From: Lophius americanus
Taxonomy: Eukaryota > Chordata > Actinopteri > Lophiiformes > Lophiidae
Direction of reading: 5' to 3'
DNA length: 64,000 nt
Assembly: GCA_037951165.1 (NCBI GenBank)
Contig: JBBDHG010000054.1
Span: forward strand, 1,262,501-1,326,500
Part shown: positions 21,085 to 32,989 of the stretch, in pieces
How the letters are laid out: the number at the start of each line of letters is the position of its first letter
How positions within the stretch are numbered: the stretch's first letter is position 1
Made by a program: the position numbers and the translations under genes
The notes under the pieces: generated by a model
Database searches by the model: none
Told to the model about the DNA's origin: nothing
The model's input: the letters and a program-made list of their open reading frames with translations, nothing else

Positions 21085-21710
21085 CAACATGTGGCTGGGA
21101 CAGTTTATCATACTGAAGGTTTATCTAAGTGTGGGGGAGAAGTGCTATGCTGCAGGGAGAGATTGCTTTTACTTGCACGGCACCAACAGAGCAAAACAAT
21201 GTGCCGCATGATAAAAAATTGCTTCATAACTCTCACATTGTGTGTCTGGCATCATTATGAGGCACAATAGCCTCTGGAGGGCCCCGACTTTTATTGGCGT
21301 GCCTCTTGCAGCAGCAAAGTCTCATCCATTAAACAAATCAGAGGTTATGTATTAGATTAGCTCTACAGCAGGCACTGGGGGAACATGTGAAACCTTGTAT
21401 CATTCCCTCTCATAATCCCCCGGAATAAATTAGCTAATTGACAGCATTAGGGTGATACTGTTAGAAGGTGCCTCTTAAAGCAAAGTGTATAATGAAAACA
21501 TGATTTTCTTTTTTTTTCTAAATTAGAAATGATAAACGTCAGCCTTTTAGGGCATATTTAGAGGGAGGCCTCTCTTCGTTGAAAGCTGCCGCATTTCATT
21601 TTATCCACATGTATTAATAAACGTGTAATAGCAGTGATATAAAATGTTTTTTGCCGCAGAGGAATATTTAATAAAGCTTCTGTGAGAAGGGAAGTCAATG
21701 ACACACAGAG
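21085..21710. promoter_or_regulatory. Candidate conserved regulatory block
   Basis: A single-copy-looking stretch of balanced composition, with 'aaattagctaattgacagc' near 21427 (paired TAATT-like homeodomain cores) and long runs without simple repeats. Position 3-4 kb upstream of the promoter fits an enhancer. Conservation cannot be tested here, so this is inference from texture only. Confidence 0.3.
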
Positions 21711-21958
21711 TCAAGAAACTCACCGGTGCCAGCTTGGAAAGCCCACCCCCCACGTTGTCACTCCAACACTCCTATGACCTGTGAGGTGAGAAATGGCTGC
21801 CCCCCACTGGTGAAGGGTCAATAATGCAGCTGAGGTTCAATAAGTCCCCCTCACAGTTCAGTGCACTATTCATTCTGCAACCAAGCTGAAAACAACAGAG
21901 CCTTTTGACTTCCGTCAAAGTGAAAACTGTCTGCATCACATTTCTTAAAGTGTTAGGT

Positions 21959-21960
<2 letters not shown>

Positions 21961-22008
<48 letters not shown>
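21961..22008. repeat. (GA)n microsatellite
   Basis: Almost pure AG run of about 48 bp with a single C interruption near its left end. Confidence 0.95.
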
Positions 22009-22012
<4 letters not shown>

Positions 22013-22211
22013 TCTCTATCAGAAACAAAGTAAGGCCTTCAATGATTTCTGGGGAGGAGTGACCTCCTTAAAGTGTGAAAAAAAAAGAAAAGAAAGTTGT
22101 TTATGGAGTGAAGTAGATAAATGTTCCAGCATATACTTTGATGTAATGGAGATTTAAAAGGAAGGGCCTCCTGCAGCCATAATAAAGCTAACAATGACGT
22201 TCAAGAGACAC

Positions 22212-22258
22212 TTAATATAATAATAATAATAATAATACATTTAATTTATAATGCACTA
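22212..22258 (-). repeat. L2/CR1-like LINE 3' tail, truncated
   Basis: (aat)n followed by 'acatttaatttataatgcac' is the same minus-strand tail as at 2618-2692 and 37409-37500. Confidence 0.6.
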
Positions 22259-22479
22259 ATATCATAAGTCTTTGCCTTTCAAGACGCCACTGTGTTAGAT
22301 CATGCAGATGGATGAGTGGACCAATTATTGTGGTAACTCTGATATAATAAGAAGCTACCATTTCATTTTAATCATAGAAATTGTAAGACGGATTTCGTCC
22401 ACAATCTAAGAAATGAAACATCACATTTATTCAACTCAGATATTTCAACTGCCAACCATCCCCCAAGAACTTTGAATAA

Positions 22480-22800
22480 ATGGTAAAAACGTTTAAGAGT
22501 TAAATCGATTTAGATAAATAAAGGTATGTTTGATTTACAGAACACAATAATGCTACATTTTTTTGTAAATGCAGTTAAAGTTAAACAAAGGTAGGTTTAA
22601 TTAATTAACTGGACACATTTTTGCTGCATTTACTTATTACAGATAAGTTTGCTTGAATAAACAAAGCTATGTTTCAATAACTGAACACAATTATGCTGCA
22701 TGTTACAAACACAGATATGTGGAGTTTTGTAAAATGAGTTATGTTGACTTAACTAAACACAATTATGTAATACCAAAATCTTTCAATATTTCGTGAATGA
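22480..22800. repeat. AT-rich repeat with internal units
   Basis: Three diverged units resembling 'taactgaacacaattatgct' (near 22606, 22679 and 22757), followed by 'tttcaatattt'. A related end occurs near 33205-33250. Unnamed family. Confidence 0.5.
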
Positions 22801-23449
22801 AATGAAATGCCCTTGTTTTCATTTCTAAAGATGAACTTGACTATTTATTTCCAACTCTCGGTATGAAAGGATCTGTTTAGATCTTCTTTTCTAATTACTA
22901 CTAATAAAACTCAATAAAGAAATACATGTAAAAATTATGTATTTTCAAATTACGGTTGCAATAACTGGTCTCAAGGTGGGATGGTCAGGCTGCACAATCT
23001 GGGGCCAGATGTGGCCATATTGTGACTCCAGGAGGCCCTCGACCTCCTCGAAAAGTGCAAAAGCCCGAGATGCAGCTGGTCCAGAATGTAATAACCTTTT
23101 GTCACATTGTTGTCTATGCTCCCATTGTCTTCGTTAGTTTTCTGCCACTGCAAAGTCACGGCTTTCAAACTGTTACAAATAGCCGAGTGAGCGCAATAAT
23201 ATCACTATCTAAATGTTCCATTTGACTTTTATTTTTGTCATTTACGCCGAGCCACCCCCGGGGAAATGATTACCCTGGATATGGAGAGATATTTCCTTCA
23301 ACAGCAATGTGCTCTGGTAGCTGAGGAGAAAATGGAAACCTGTACTTAAGAGGAAGTATATAAAGGAAAAAACAGTTCTGGGTTACAATTTTGCTGTCAA
23401 ATTACGTTCTCTCTTTTCCTCTGAGCTTTTAGTAATGCAGTCTTATAAA
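22801..23449. other. No gene recognised
   Basis: 22965-23060 has a more GC-rich piece (ggggccagatgtggccat) with short overlapping frames on both strands, but no exon signature. The rest is AT-rich. Confidence 0.45.
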
Positions 23450-23920
23450 CAGTGGTGGATAGTATATGTAAGTTTGTTTTCCCAAGTGTTGCACTCAAGT
23501 GCCAAACTTGAGGTACTTGTGTATTTGGATTTAATGCTATATAATACTTCTACTCCACTGCATCTCCTAGGGACATATTCTACTTTCTATTCCACAACAT
23601 TTGTCTGTTATTTTTCAGATTATAATTTTTCATGCATTTCATGGGTGATGTTTTGGTTGATTGTGATAAACTGAAGGATCCAATGTTTCTTTGTGTGATT
23701 GATATTAACTTTTTAAAACCACCGTGGATCATCTGGAAAATTTCCCAAAGCTGAAAATAGGACGATCTAATAATGAGTTGACTTTTTAAAGATTCATGTT
23801 CTAACAGGACAACGATGTTATAAACAGACAATAATGATGTTATAGATTCATCAACAGCGTAAAGTCGTAATATTACCTCAATCTTCAACATCTACAGAAG
23901 TAACATGAGTCCGTATAAAC
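23450..23920 (+). mobile_element. 'cagtggtgga' DNA element (MITE), decayed
   Basis: Begins cagtggtgga at 23450, then 'ttgaggtacttgtgtattt' and 'cttctactccactgcatctc', the characteristic left half of this abundant fish element (recalled consensus). It continues with 'acgatgttataaacagac' near 23811, which is shared with the copy at 52264-52855 (aacaatgttataaacagg). The right terminus is unclear. Confidence 0.65.
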
Positions 23921-24329
23921 CCATAAATGTGGAAACTCTAGAGAAAATTAGTACGTTTACGTTGATTCTTTAAGTGCTTTTTTTCTAACGACACTTAAAC
24001 AGTTTAAGTGAAACGTCAGTATTAAACTTTCAATGGAGGATTTCTCAACTCAACTAAAGGATCTGAATAACTCGTCCATCACTGCTTATGAAATGAAACA
24101 ACTTCAGATATGAAGGACAAATATTTACAGTCTTGAGATCAATAGACAAAAAAAGAATCCACTCATACACCTGATGACAATCTAACAAAAAGACACACTT
24201 ATAATATGAGGTTATACGATCTTCAAAAAGCCCGTGGGTTTCCCATCTATAAGAGTTATTCAGGTGTATTTCGTTCATCACGCCTCCAAATCCGTTTTGC
24301 CAGTATTTATCCGGACTGTGTTCAGTGAC
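23921..24329. other. Upstream flank of the promoter
   Basis: AT-rich sequence falling off into the GC-richer promoter region. It contains a small palindrome 'cacttaaacagtttaagtg' near 23992. No gene. Confidence 0.5.
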
Positions 24330-24620
24330 AGGTGCAGCGCAGAAAAACGCGGATTCATGCGCTTTCGCTAACTTGCGTCGACCAATGGCAGCGCGCGCCG
24401 AGGAGCGGCTGGTAGGGACTGGACTGATCGTCGGGCACCTGTGCCAATCACGGAGACTGAAGGAGGAGTTGAAGAGTTGGAAGGTGTGTCTGAAGAATAC
24501 GAGTCTGGCTGCATACTGTATCCAAGTCTGGGAGTAATGGCATGCGCGCTGCTTTCTGCTGTTTAGACTGGCTTTTGCTGCGCGCGCGTCGGAAAATAGT
24601 GTTCCACTATTTTCGCTTTT
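24330..24620 (+). promoter_or_regulatory. CpG-rich promoter with two CCAAT boxes
   Basis: Composition switches from AT-rich to GC-rich with many CpG dinucleotides (gcgcgcgccg near 24391, gctgcgcgcgcgtcgg near 24577). CCAAT boxes occur at 24382-24386 and 24444-24448. No TATA box is evident, which is usual for CpG-type vertebrate promoters. The region lies directly upstream of the signal-peptide exon, so it most likely contains its transcription start, probably between about 24450 and 24650. Confidence 0.6.
24592..24614. repeat. Perfect 10-bp-stem hairpin near the 5' UTR
   Basis: gaaaatagtg, loop ttc, cactattttc. It lies in the presumed promoter or 5' untranslated region, 200 bp before the start codon. 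If transcribed it could form a stem-loop; a palindromic protein site is the alternative. Confidence 0.85.
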
Positions 24621-24893
24621 AGAAAATAAGAGCTGCAGGTGCGGAGGAAAGATACGTGGGATTGTCGGAAACACTGTAAACTAAGTCCAAAAGCGACTAA
24701 AAGTAGCCTAAAAGAGGCTTCGGACGAAAAAGCTATCCATCCTTCCTGCCTGTTTTCAGGACGATTACGCTGCTGGACATGTGAATTTAAAGGAGATACT
24801 CGCCAAGCACAACCATGAAACCATCCACTGCCCTGCGTTTCTTCAAATTCCTCCTGACTTGTCTCCTGTTCGGGTCTGGCTCTTCACAATCAG
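24621..24893 (+). CDS. First coding exon of a secreted or membrane protein (partial)
   Basis: The ATG at 24815 (context aaccATGa, A at -3) opens 26 codons ending at a strong splice donor, cag|gtgagtg (exon end 24893, intron from 24894, phase 1). The coding part is 24815-24893; 24621-24814 is the presumed 5' UTR with unknown start. The peptide has a basic n-region (MKPSTALRFFK), a hydrophobic core (FLLTCLLFG) and a small polar end (SGSSQS), a typical cleavable signal peptide. A phase-1 donor just after the signal sequence is common in immunoglobulin-superfamily and other extracellular-domain genes, so a cell-surface receptor, adhesion molecule or secreted ligand is plausible. The residues are too few to name it. 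No second exon was found downstream in the window. Confidence is good for the exon, low for gene identity. Confidence 0.7.
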
Positions 24894-24899
24894 GTGAGT

Positions 24900-27800
24900 G
24901 AACGTCCCCCTTCCGCTCCCCGGTGCTCTGGTGTGGTGTATCCGTGGAGCTGCTCGGTGCGCGCTGCAGGGCGCAATGGCACAATCAATCAATCCAACAC
25001 ACTTCTCCCTAGCTTCTGTCGATTATACACGTGTAATCAGGGTATTGTGCCTCTATAGACCGTAAATATCCCGTTGTTCATTTTACTATCATGCCACTTT
25101 AACGTCTACATTCATTCGCGTGGAAAAGGGGGGCTGACGCACAGTGGGAGCGCTGTGACAGTGGAGCACAGGTGCTGGTCGGAGCGGACAGCAGGTTGGA
25201 GCAGGACGCATTTGTGTAATTATCTGTCTACTTCGTGCACAGAGCGGCACTGTTGAAACTGGAGGGAAAGGAGAGCTTTTAATTTTCTACCACACGTGTC
25301 CTTTAGAGACAGCGTGGACAAACAGAGGAGTGACAGCCTCCCTTTACAACAGGCTACTGTGCGCGTGTCTTCCCTCCTGCGGGTAGACGGGATGTCTGCT
25401 TCACAAGTTCCTCACTCAGTCTTCATACTCCAGTTCAAATACTAATAATGAAAGTATTGAAAAGAAGCTCCAGCCGCATTCAGCGCTTTGTATGTATTTA
25501 TTTGGAATTTCAAAGCTGCTCAGATGGTTGTCTTCATTAGTGACCCTCTTTGGAAGCGGATCAGAGAACTCCAAGTCCTGCAGGGACCCGTTTTGGAAAG
25601 ATAGGTTGTTGTTTTCAAAGTGATCCGTGTTACTGTCTCACCTGTACAAAGGGTGATAACAGTCGTGGACATTCGTCGATATGCATTCTGTGATTGTGAT
25701 AAAAGCGAAGCGGATTAGCGTGAAATTACATTATTCCCCATTTTACTGTGAGCCCCCTCGGGGATCCTGTGGACCTCAGCTTTGCAGCGCGCAGCACTTT
25801 CGCTCAGCAGCAGTACCGTCGGCGCAGTGCAGAGGCGCTCTTTACGCGCGGGGATGGTTAATAATATAGGTGCGCACGTCAGCTTGTGTACGTGTGTGTG
25901 TTTGTGTGTTTGTGTGTAGGGAGAGAAAGAGAGTTGTAAATAAATATTCATCACCCTCATCATCCTCACGCAGCTCTCTCTCCCAGGAATTGCGTTCATA
26001 TGCGACTCATTGCAACGGAAAACGCATTTATAAGGGAGAAATAACACATTTATAACAACATAATGATGAAGTGTTTTATTTTATTATTATTAGTCAAATC
26101 AAAACTATATATTTAAAAAAAAAAATTGTGGCTGAATTCTTTTTTCACCTTCCGACTTTCTGCTTTCAAAATCTCAAAGAAGTGAAAGGAAGGTTTTCAG
26201 GCTGTAATTTTTTTTTCCAGTGCATTTCTTCTAATGTGATCTGATAAGCAGTAAACGCGCACAGTTAAACACACATGCCCACCAGTGTAACCTGCGCCAA
26301 ATAGGATCCACGACCACCAGAGCCTGAAAGGGAGCCCGAGTGTGACTGAATGGAAAGGCTGAATGAGGTTTAGGAGGGGGACACGCGTGTCATCCTGTCA
26401 TGTTCTGAACAGCAGATAGTAGTCACATTTCCTTTTGTGCCTCAAAATATCATCAACAAACAACGTTAATTGAGTGAATTTTAATTTCTACCTGTTAAAT
26501 AAGGTTGTAGAATAGAAAGCAGGTCCGTGGGACCGGGCCATAAGAGCGGACGTCTGTTGACGTGATGTGAACGACTCTTTCCTCATTTGGGTCCATGCTT
26601 TTCTATCTGGGCGGGAAAAACGATAGTTTATTCAATAAATGCAATGCTTTTCTAATTTTCGGTTCCATCAGACAGTCGCTTGTTCATTACGTAAGTTAAA
26701 ATGACATCTCTTTTGGACAATAATAATACTGTCGTGCGCTAGTACAAACAAGATTCATAACATGGAGTAAAATAAAATACATGTCAGTCCATCAGAGCAA
26801 AAAAAAAAAATGAAATAAACAATATATTGTGCCATAGGCTATAAACCTGCAACATGTATTTTCGGAAACCGCTGCGCCTATTCTGCGCAAAAAAACATCA
26901 AATGCTTACAAAAACGTATTTGGAAGTTAAAGGAGCACCAGTGGGACTCAGACAGACACAAATGTTGATGGAAAGCAGAGAAAACGCAAATGGTGAAACA
27001 AAGTGTGCGCGCAAACGAACTGTCCGACATCTACCCACTCTCTTTTTGTCGCCCCTCTGCAGCCTGGTAGCCTTTTTTATCAGACACGACCTATAACACC
27101 TATTAACACAGGGAAATATAAACACTGAAAAAAAACAAGTTGTTTAATTTACCTAATGCTGATGTGTCAACAATGTCCATCAAACGGAGTTGTGTTTGAT
27201 TTCATTTAAAAACATTATTGTATGAAAAATAATGGATCTCTGTCCAACCACGTGACTGCGTTGTGTTCATGCGGCGTCATCTGTTAAACATCTCTTATGT
27301 GTGTCCAACCAACTAAGCTGAGCATCATAAATCTAATTATTTTTGCTTTTCTTCACTGTGTTTATTCATCAACTAATGTAGGACAAACTTAATTTACTGT
27401 TTTGAATGTGTGATTCAATCAAGGTGTTTAAGTTGCGTCAGATCAGTCATGTTTTGGTTGATTTAACAAGTTGCAAAGTTTTACTAATTGAACTAGTACT
27501 ACTTCACTTAACGTTAACTAAATTAAAAAAAACAAAAAAACAACAGCTAACAAAAATATGTTTATTAAATTTGGGTTTGGTAATTTATCAAATTAAACAA
27601 ATTGAATTTTTTTTTTTCATTGTGTAATAGCTTTTTCAATATTGACACAAGCTTAATAAGTCATTTCAAACACCACAATATAATAAAGATGACTGAAATC
27701 ATATAGAACTGCATGCCATTCATTGATGCCTTATAAAGTAACTGTATTTCTATTTCATAAAATGTGAATATCAGAAGCTTTTCGCAACAATAATAGTTTT

Positions 27801-28070
27801 TTTTTCTGAGGAGCTTTTCTCCTTCCTTAGCTTTAGTACGCATAGAGAACCCACACAGGACAGCTATAGGGCGCATGGCCTAAAAGATGGGTGCATGTAT
27901 CAGGACCCCTGCCCACCACTTCATCGGTCTGCTGCTTCTTTACACTGGAGCTTCAGGATGGAAGTGGAGATGTATGCAGATGTGGAATCGCATGCATACG
28001 ACTGCATTCTAATACTCCATTTGTGTTCATGAATATTCATATATTTTGTGTACAAGTCATCTTTTCTTAA
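24900..28070. other. Proximal intron, no repeat family assigned
   Basis: 24900-25860 remains moderately GC/CpG-rich, an extension of the promoter island; 25881-25920 is a short GT-rich run. 26060-27700 is AT-rich. The phrase near 27384 (caaacttaatttactgttt) matches one near 18918. No exon is supported, although many short frames occur on both strands. Confidence 0.5.
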
Positions 28071-28073
28071 TTC

Positions 28074-28116
28074 TCTCTCTCACTCTCTCACTCTCTTTCT
28101 CTCTCTCTCTCTCTCA
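28074..28116. repeat. (CT)n microsatellite
   Basis: Interrupted CT run. Confidence 0.9.
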
Positions 28117-30065
28117 GCGTTAGTGTGGATTGAGCGATCCATTCAGTAAGAATGTGGATAAACTGCACTGTTAAATGGACGTTTTACGGCTCAGACAGTT
28201 TATTCTGGAAACTTCACTCACTTTTTTAAGTATTTTACTCCAGAGCTGCGCAGTAGGAGTCTAACTGTCATCTCACCAAATGAAACGGAAGTTGAATGAT
28301 AACACCCTCCACTCCATCCCTGATTTTATAGTGACTCACTTGTTTGCCGGACTAAAGCTGACAGTCCTGCCGCAGCGAGTAGCTGATATGTGAGATTATA
28401 GTATGTCACATCATATCATATGTTTACGAGCTATGGGGTCTGAAAAAAAGACTCAGTTTGCTAATTTTTCTGTTCTTTTGCACTCTCCCCATGCCGAGCC
28501 CCGACACATGTAAGCTGTTCTTAGCTGTGTGATACTTTACTTGCACTCTGAAGCATAAGGAAAGAATTGTGTTACATTAAGCAGCCCACACATCTCTGCT
28601 TCACCACAAAGCCCTATTATGTTCATATCTGTGTCTGCTGACGCCCGATAAAGGAGCTATGACCCCAACGCCACCAGGCTTTTCTATTACAAGAAAGGAA
28701 GCCTTTGATTATGTGGTGATCCACTTCCATTTGTTTGAAAGAGGCGCTTTCGCAGAGGTTGGTTGTTGAGCGATGAATACCAACTCAACGCCATCGATCC
28801 ACTCCAAGAGAAAATCTGTTGACTATACGCTTTAACATGAGCTTTGATAAAATACATGAAGTACATTCAGAGTCGATCTATGCCCAACGGCAGATTGAAT
28901 ATGAGTTACGATGTGAACGGATAACATATTCCGCCTCTCTGGTCCGTTTTTGTGGCTCTTGCCTTTCTTTGACAGTCATTAAAACTAAAAGACATTCTCT
29001 TCGCGTTCCTGAGGTGCATCATTGTTCGTCAGCCACTGAAGACAAAAGGAATTTTCTCCTTAGAAGAAACTTTAACCATTTTTATTCTCTTTTCTCCTCT
29101 TGGGGATTTTACCCTGCAGCCAGATAAATAATGATAATAATAACAACTTGTGTTTGTGTAGTATTGACTGTAGTTTCTTTTGAGAGTGGAGGAAGCCATT
29201 AGATTTCATATAAATCTCCCACTTTCTTAACAAACAAAGGGCCTGTGTACCAGTGGCGTCCGTAATATACGTACATCGTCTACACTAAGGTCAAAGAATC
29301 CCAAATGAAATATGATTCTAATATTCCACTAGGGATTTTGTGCAGTAGCCGGCTCAAAAGTGTATGGCCTTCCTGTCCCTAATGGTTTTTTGTTTTGTTT
29401 TTAATATGCGTTGATGTCACTATAAAATTCTGTAATCAGGACCACAGGGACATATAGAATACATTTCCTTCCAAAACTGAGGTCACAGCAATAAACAGTA
29501 TGTTACTTCTAACTAGGCTAATATTAGTTTTGTATTTTACTTGAGTATTACATCAACATGGCTACAATCTGTGTTACACCATATTCAGGTGGCAGCTATA
29601 TTAGCTGGTACCAGGTGTTGTTATGTCATTTTATTGGTTCAAATTGGCATCTGGTGGCACAAAAAGAAACATAATATTTAATCAGTGGGTGCTTAATTCA
29701 AATACACTGCTCTGCATGTAATGTAGGGTGCTAATCAATAAATAGGTGGTTTATTAAAACATATGAGATATCAGAATCAATTCATGAGAAATTCTTTGGC
29801 GGTCGGAGTCTTGTTAACAAAGGGTATCTGCCTTGAGCAGAAGCAGGGTTTATCCCCCTTCGCAATGTGGACACTGGTGGTGATGGTGGCTGATGACTCT
29901 GCTGAGACAACCAAATGGTGGGGCCGATCGATCTGCAAGGACTTGGCTGAAATGGGGTGGTGGAGGGTGCATAAACCAGCATCATGGAGCAATTAAATAA
30001 TCAATGATAGAGTTTAAAAATACAGCAGGTGATGATGATAGGCTAATGATGAAGGTGTGTGATTG
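28117..30065. other. Intronic DNA, no feature assigned
   Basis: No recognised exon or named repeat. The frame at 28819-29127 (102 codons) has no domain. The mutually overlapping frames around 29763-29996 on both strands are not convincing. Confidence 0.5.
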
Positions 30066-30068
30066 GAC

Positions 30069-30100
30069 AGGTGTGGCTGGCTGAGGAGCCAGCCACACCT
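30069..30100. repeat. Perfect 14-bp-stem hairpin with T-run
   Basis: aggtgtggctggct (30069-30082), loop gagg, agccagccacacct (30087-30100), then tttttt. The stem is perfect and GC-rich. The form resembles a bacterial terminator, but in this genome a foldback remnant or hairpin RNA precursor is more sensible. Confidence 0.95.
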
Positions 30101-32080
30101 TTTTTAATCAAAATTAAAAAAAAAAAGTACTCATTTTGAGCAATAAATCAGGGGAGTATCCAGCTGTGTTTGTTTGGAATCAAAGCTAATGTTTTGCAGA
30201 AGATGTTTGGGGGAAATCTAAAGTTCCGACATGCAAAAGTTTTTCCTGTATTTTTTATTAGAGCTATCGAGTTGGATTTTTGTTTCTTAAAGAGAACATG
30301 AGGGAGGAATTATTATTAAACTGCAAACGTTTTCCTCTGTTGACTTGTTGACGGGTTCATAAGCAGTCAGACTGTCTGCATCCAGCAGAAATGATTGGAT
30401 CATATCCTGCGTGACCTTTACACGAGTCACGCTATCATTTATCAGCTGCCGCCATAATGCTCCACACACACGCATGTGTTTTGCCATGCATCATTTTCAG
30501 CGCCGTGTTTTCAGCCGTTACATTTTGAGCGGCGCATCACACGCGTCCATGGATTGTTAGTTTGTCACATGTATTTAAAATGCAAATTCTATCCGTGGTG
30601 TACAAGCTGTTAGATTTACATTAGCATACGGGGTTAGGGCTATGTTGTAGTGTGTGCAGGCGCCAGAGGGGGGGAGGGTTCCCGAGCGCAAAATTGTTAG
30701 GGCCGCAAAATTTCACAAGAAAAAAAAAAAAGGAGTCACAATACTCACACACGCACACGCACACAGACACAAACACGCACAAACACAGAGGAACTCTCCC
30801 AGTTTTGGACCGTGCAGCATGGTGAGCCAGAATCACATCATTAAGCCACCTGTCAGCAACACAGTTCACACCCACATCCATCCAATTATCCAATTACAAC
30901 CTCCAATAGTGTCTTTTCACTTTGTTGACGTAGTTACTCGGAGTTGTGCGTCTGGCTGATAAAATGAAGTTGTGGCAACATAACTGACTGACTGGTCTGC
31001 TGTGCTGTGAGTTATATTGTTTGTTTTGTTTTCATACTTTTGATTTGTTATTGAACAGCAGTGATTGATGCTCTTATTTTTTTCTCTAACTTCCTGGTTT
31101 GGTTGTAGGAGGATCTTTGGTAAAACCTGGAGTGGATATTTTGTGTTGACTGTTATTTTTGCATAGCGTTGACTGGATTGGACTCTTGTATTTTCAGATG
31201 TTTTTGAAACACTGAAACAAAGTTTTACCGGAAAAGACAGCGTAAAGTCAAACTTCCATCTTCATGCTGCCTTGGACATCTGATCAACTTTAAATATAAA
31301 ATCTGAATCTGAAATCTGAGTTGTGATTTGTTTGCTTGTGTCATGCTGAAATGCTTGTTTAGTGATTTATGTCTTTGTCTTTAATAATATGATTATGCTT
31401 TGACTAAACTTATTTTTGTTCCCCATATTTGTTATTTCAAAGACGTGACTCTGATTGACACCCCACTTTATTAAAATTAGTCAAGCGCGCTACAGTTTTT
31501 CAACATGACGCCGCAAATAAACGTTGCCATGTAACGTTTTAAAGCTTTTTTCTTGCTAATTAAAGCCATACCGATTTGATATAATCCTTTGGGATCGAAT
31601 TACAAAATGTATTTTAATAGTGTGATTTCATGTTTGCAGAAATGTAATGTTCCGTAACGGGCATGAAGAAAATCCTAATCAGCTGCAACGGGGGCTTAGA
31701 TAGCCTCCTCTCCTGGACATGTGTGGCACTGATTATTGTAGTTTTTGGCATGTCGACGACACTTTAACATTGTTGGTTTTCGTGTCATGTGTTTAAACAT
31801 GTATAGATTAAACACTGGAGTGGTTGGGGGTGCTAATGGTCCGACCCAAGCTATGCCACAGGGTTAGGGTTCTGCATCACACTGGCGTGATCTTTGACTC
31901 CAAAGGATTAAAGCAGATCAGAAAAAGATTTATCGAAAATCCAATGCTTTAATGCTGTTTTTTATTCCCTCTGTATCTCTATGGTTCAGCCGTCTCTTTA
32001 AACGCTCTGTAAACGGAGTGAGCTTTGAGTTTTTGTGCACCTTAGAGAGAATTACGGGGAAGGTGGAGAGAGAACGACAG

Positions 32081-32083
<3 letters not shown>
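30101..32083. other. Intronic DNA with a short AC-rich run
   Basis: 30738-30788 is AC-rich simple sequence. The remainder has no exon or named repeat. T-rich stretches lie near 31015-31080. Confidence 0.5.

Positions 32084-32111
<28 letters not shown>
32084..32111. repeat. (GA)n microsatellite
   Basis: Pure AG run of about 28 bp. Confidence 0.95.
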
Positions 32112-32950
32112 TGTTCATACAAACAGAAGTACTTTTAGCCTCTGCGCAGCACGTGCCCAGAGAGCTAAATACACAGCATCCAGAATCCTGCATTAATAAG
32201 GCAGAGCAACAAACACTGCGGATCAGCGTGACAGAGGTCCTGCTTGATATCTCTGACAATATACCACAGCTAATTCAGACAGATTGGGGACTAGGTTTTC
32301 AGCAGTGGGGAAATCAATCTGTTTTGTTTTAATTAGGATTGCAAATGTGAATTTAGGGCCAGTAGGAGAAACCTGCAGCATGAAAAACAATACAAGGCTT
32401 CCTCAGCCTTTTATGAGTGACAGAAATGACACTCAGGTCAAACTATGGTGTGTCATCCAGATACTTTACACTCTTTTTTCTGAATCACCACTCCTGCAAG
32501 AGGTAAAAAATGCGCGAGAAGCAAAGATAGATTCTTCTATAAATTATAAAAAAATATATAAACTATACCAAACTATATCTTGACATCAATTTAACTCAGT
32601 TTTATTCAGAAAAAAGAATTTTGGAATTTCATGTGTGTGTGTGTGTATTTAATAAACTAGAAATGGTTCATAGATCCATCGGCAAAGAAGACCGTCTCCA
32701 TCTGACCTCCATCATTGTCTCCTCTCCAATAACATCATACCCAACTCTGCCTCTTTTGGAGGAAATCAAACCATTCTGGCTGTAAAGATTATCCATCTGT
32801 GATGATGTTGTAGGGATGTGGCTGATATCTGTGTTCGCCAGTGGAGTAGAGTCTTAGTGAAAGATCGTCCAGTGGAGAAACTACCTTTTTCCCCCCTCCT
32901 TGCAATAAAGTATTTTAGGGAGTCTCTTGTCAATCTCTAGACTCTGACTA
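32112..32950. other. No feature seen
   Basis: No exon or named repeat recognised. A short TG run lies near 32631-32646. Confidence 0.5.
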
Positions 32951-32951
32951 G

Positions 32952-32983
32952 AGTAATTGTGATTGTCAAACATCACAATTACT
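32952..32983. repeat. Perfect 12-bp-stem hairpin
   Basis: agtaattgtgat (32952-32963), 8-nt loop, atcacaattact (32972-32983). Confidence 0.9.
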
Positions 32984-32989
32984 TAAAAT

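Noticed and set aside
24054..24674. 206-codon minus-strand open frame over the promoter
   Set aside because: It lies opposite the CpG-rich promoter and 5' region of the plus-strand exon, has no domain and its low stop density follows from GC content.
30069..30106. Bacterial rho-independent terminator
   Set aside because: The form fits, but the surrounding DNA is vertebrate with SINEs and LINEs, so a bacterial terminator makes no sense.
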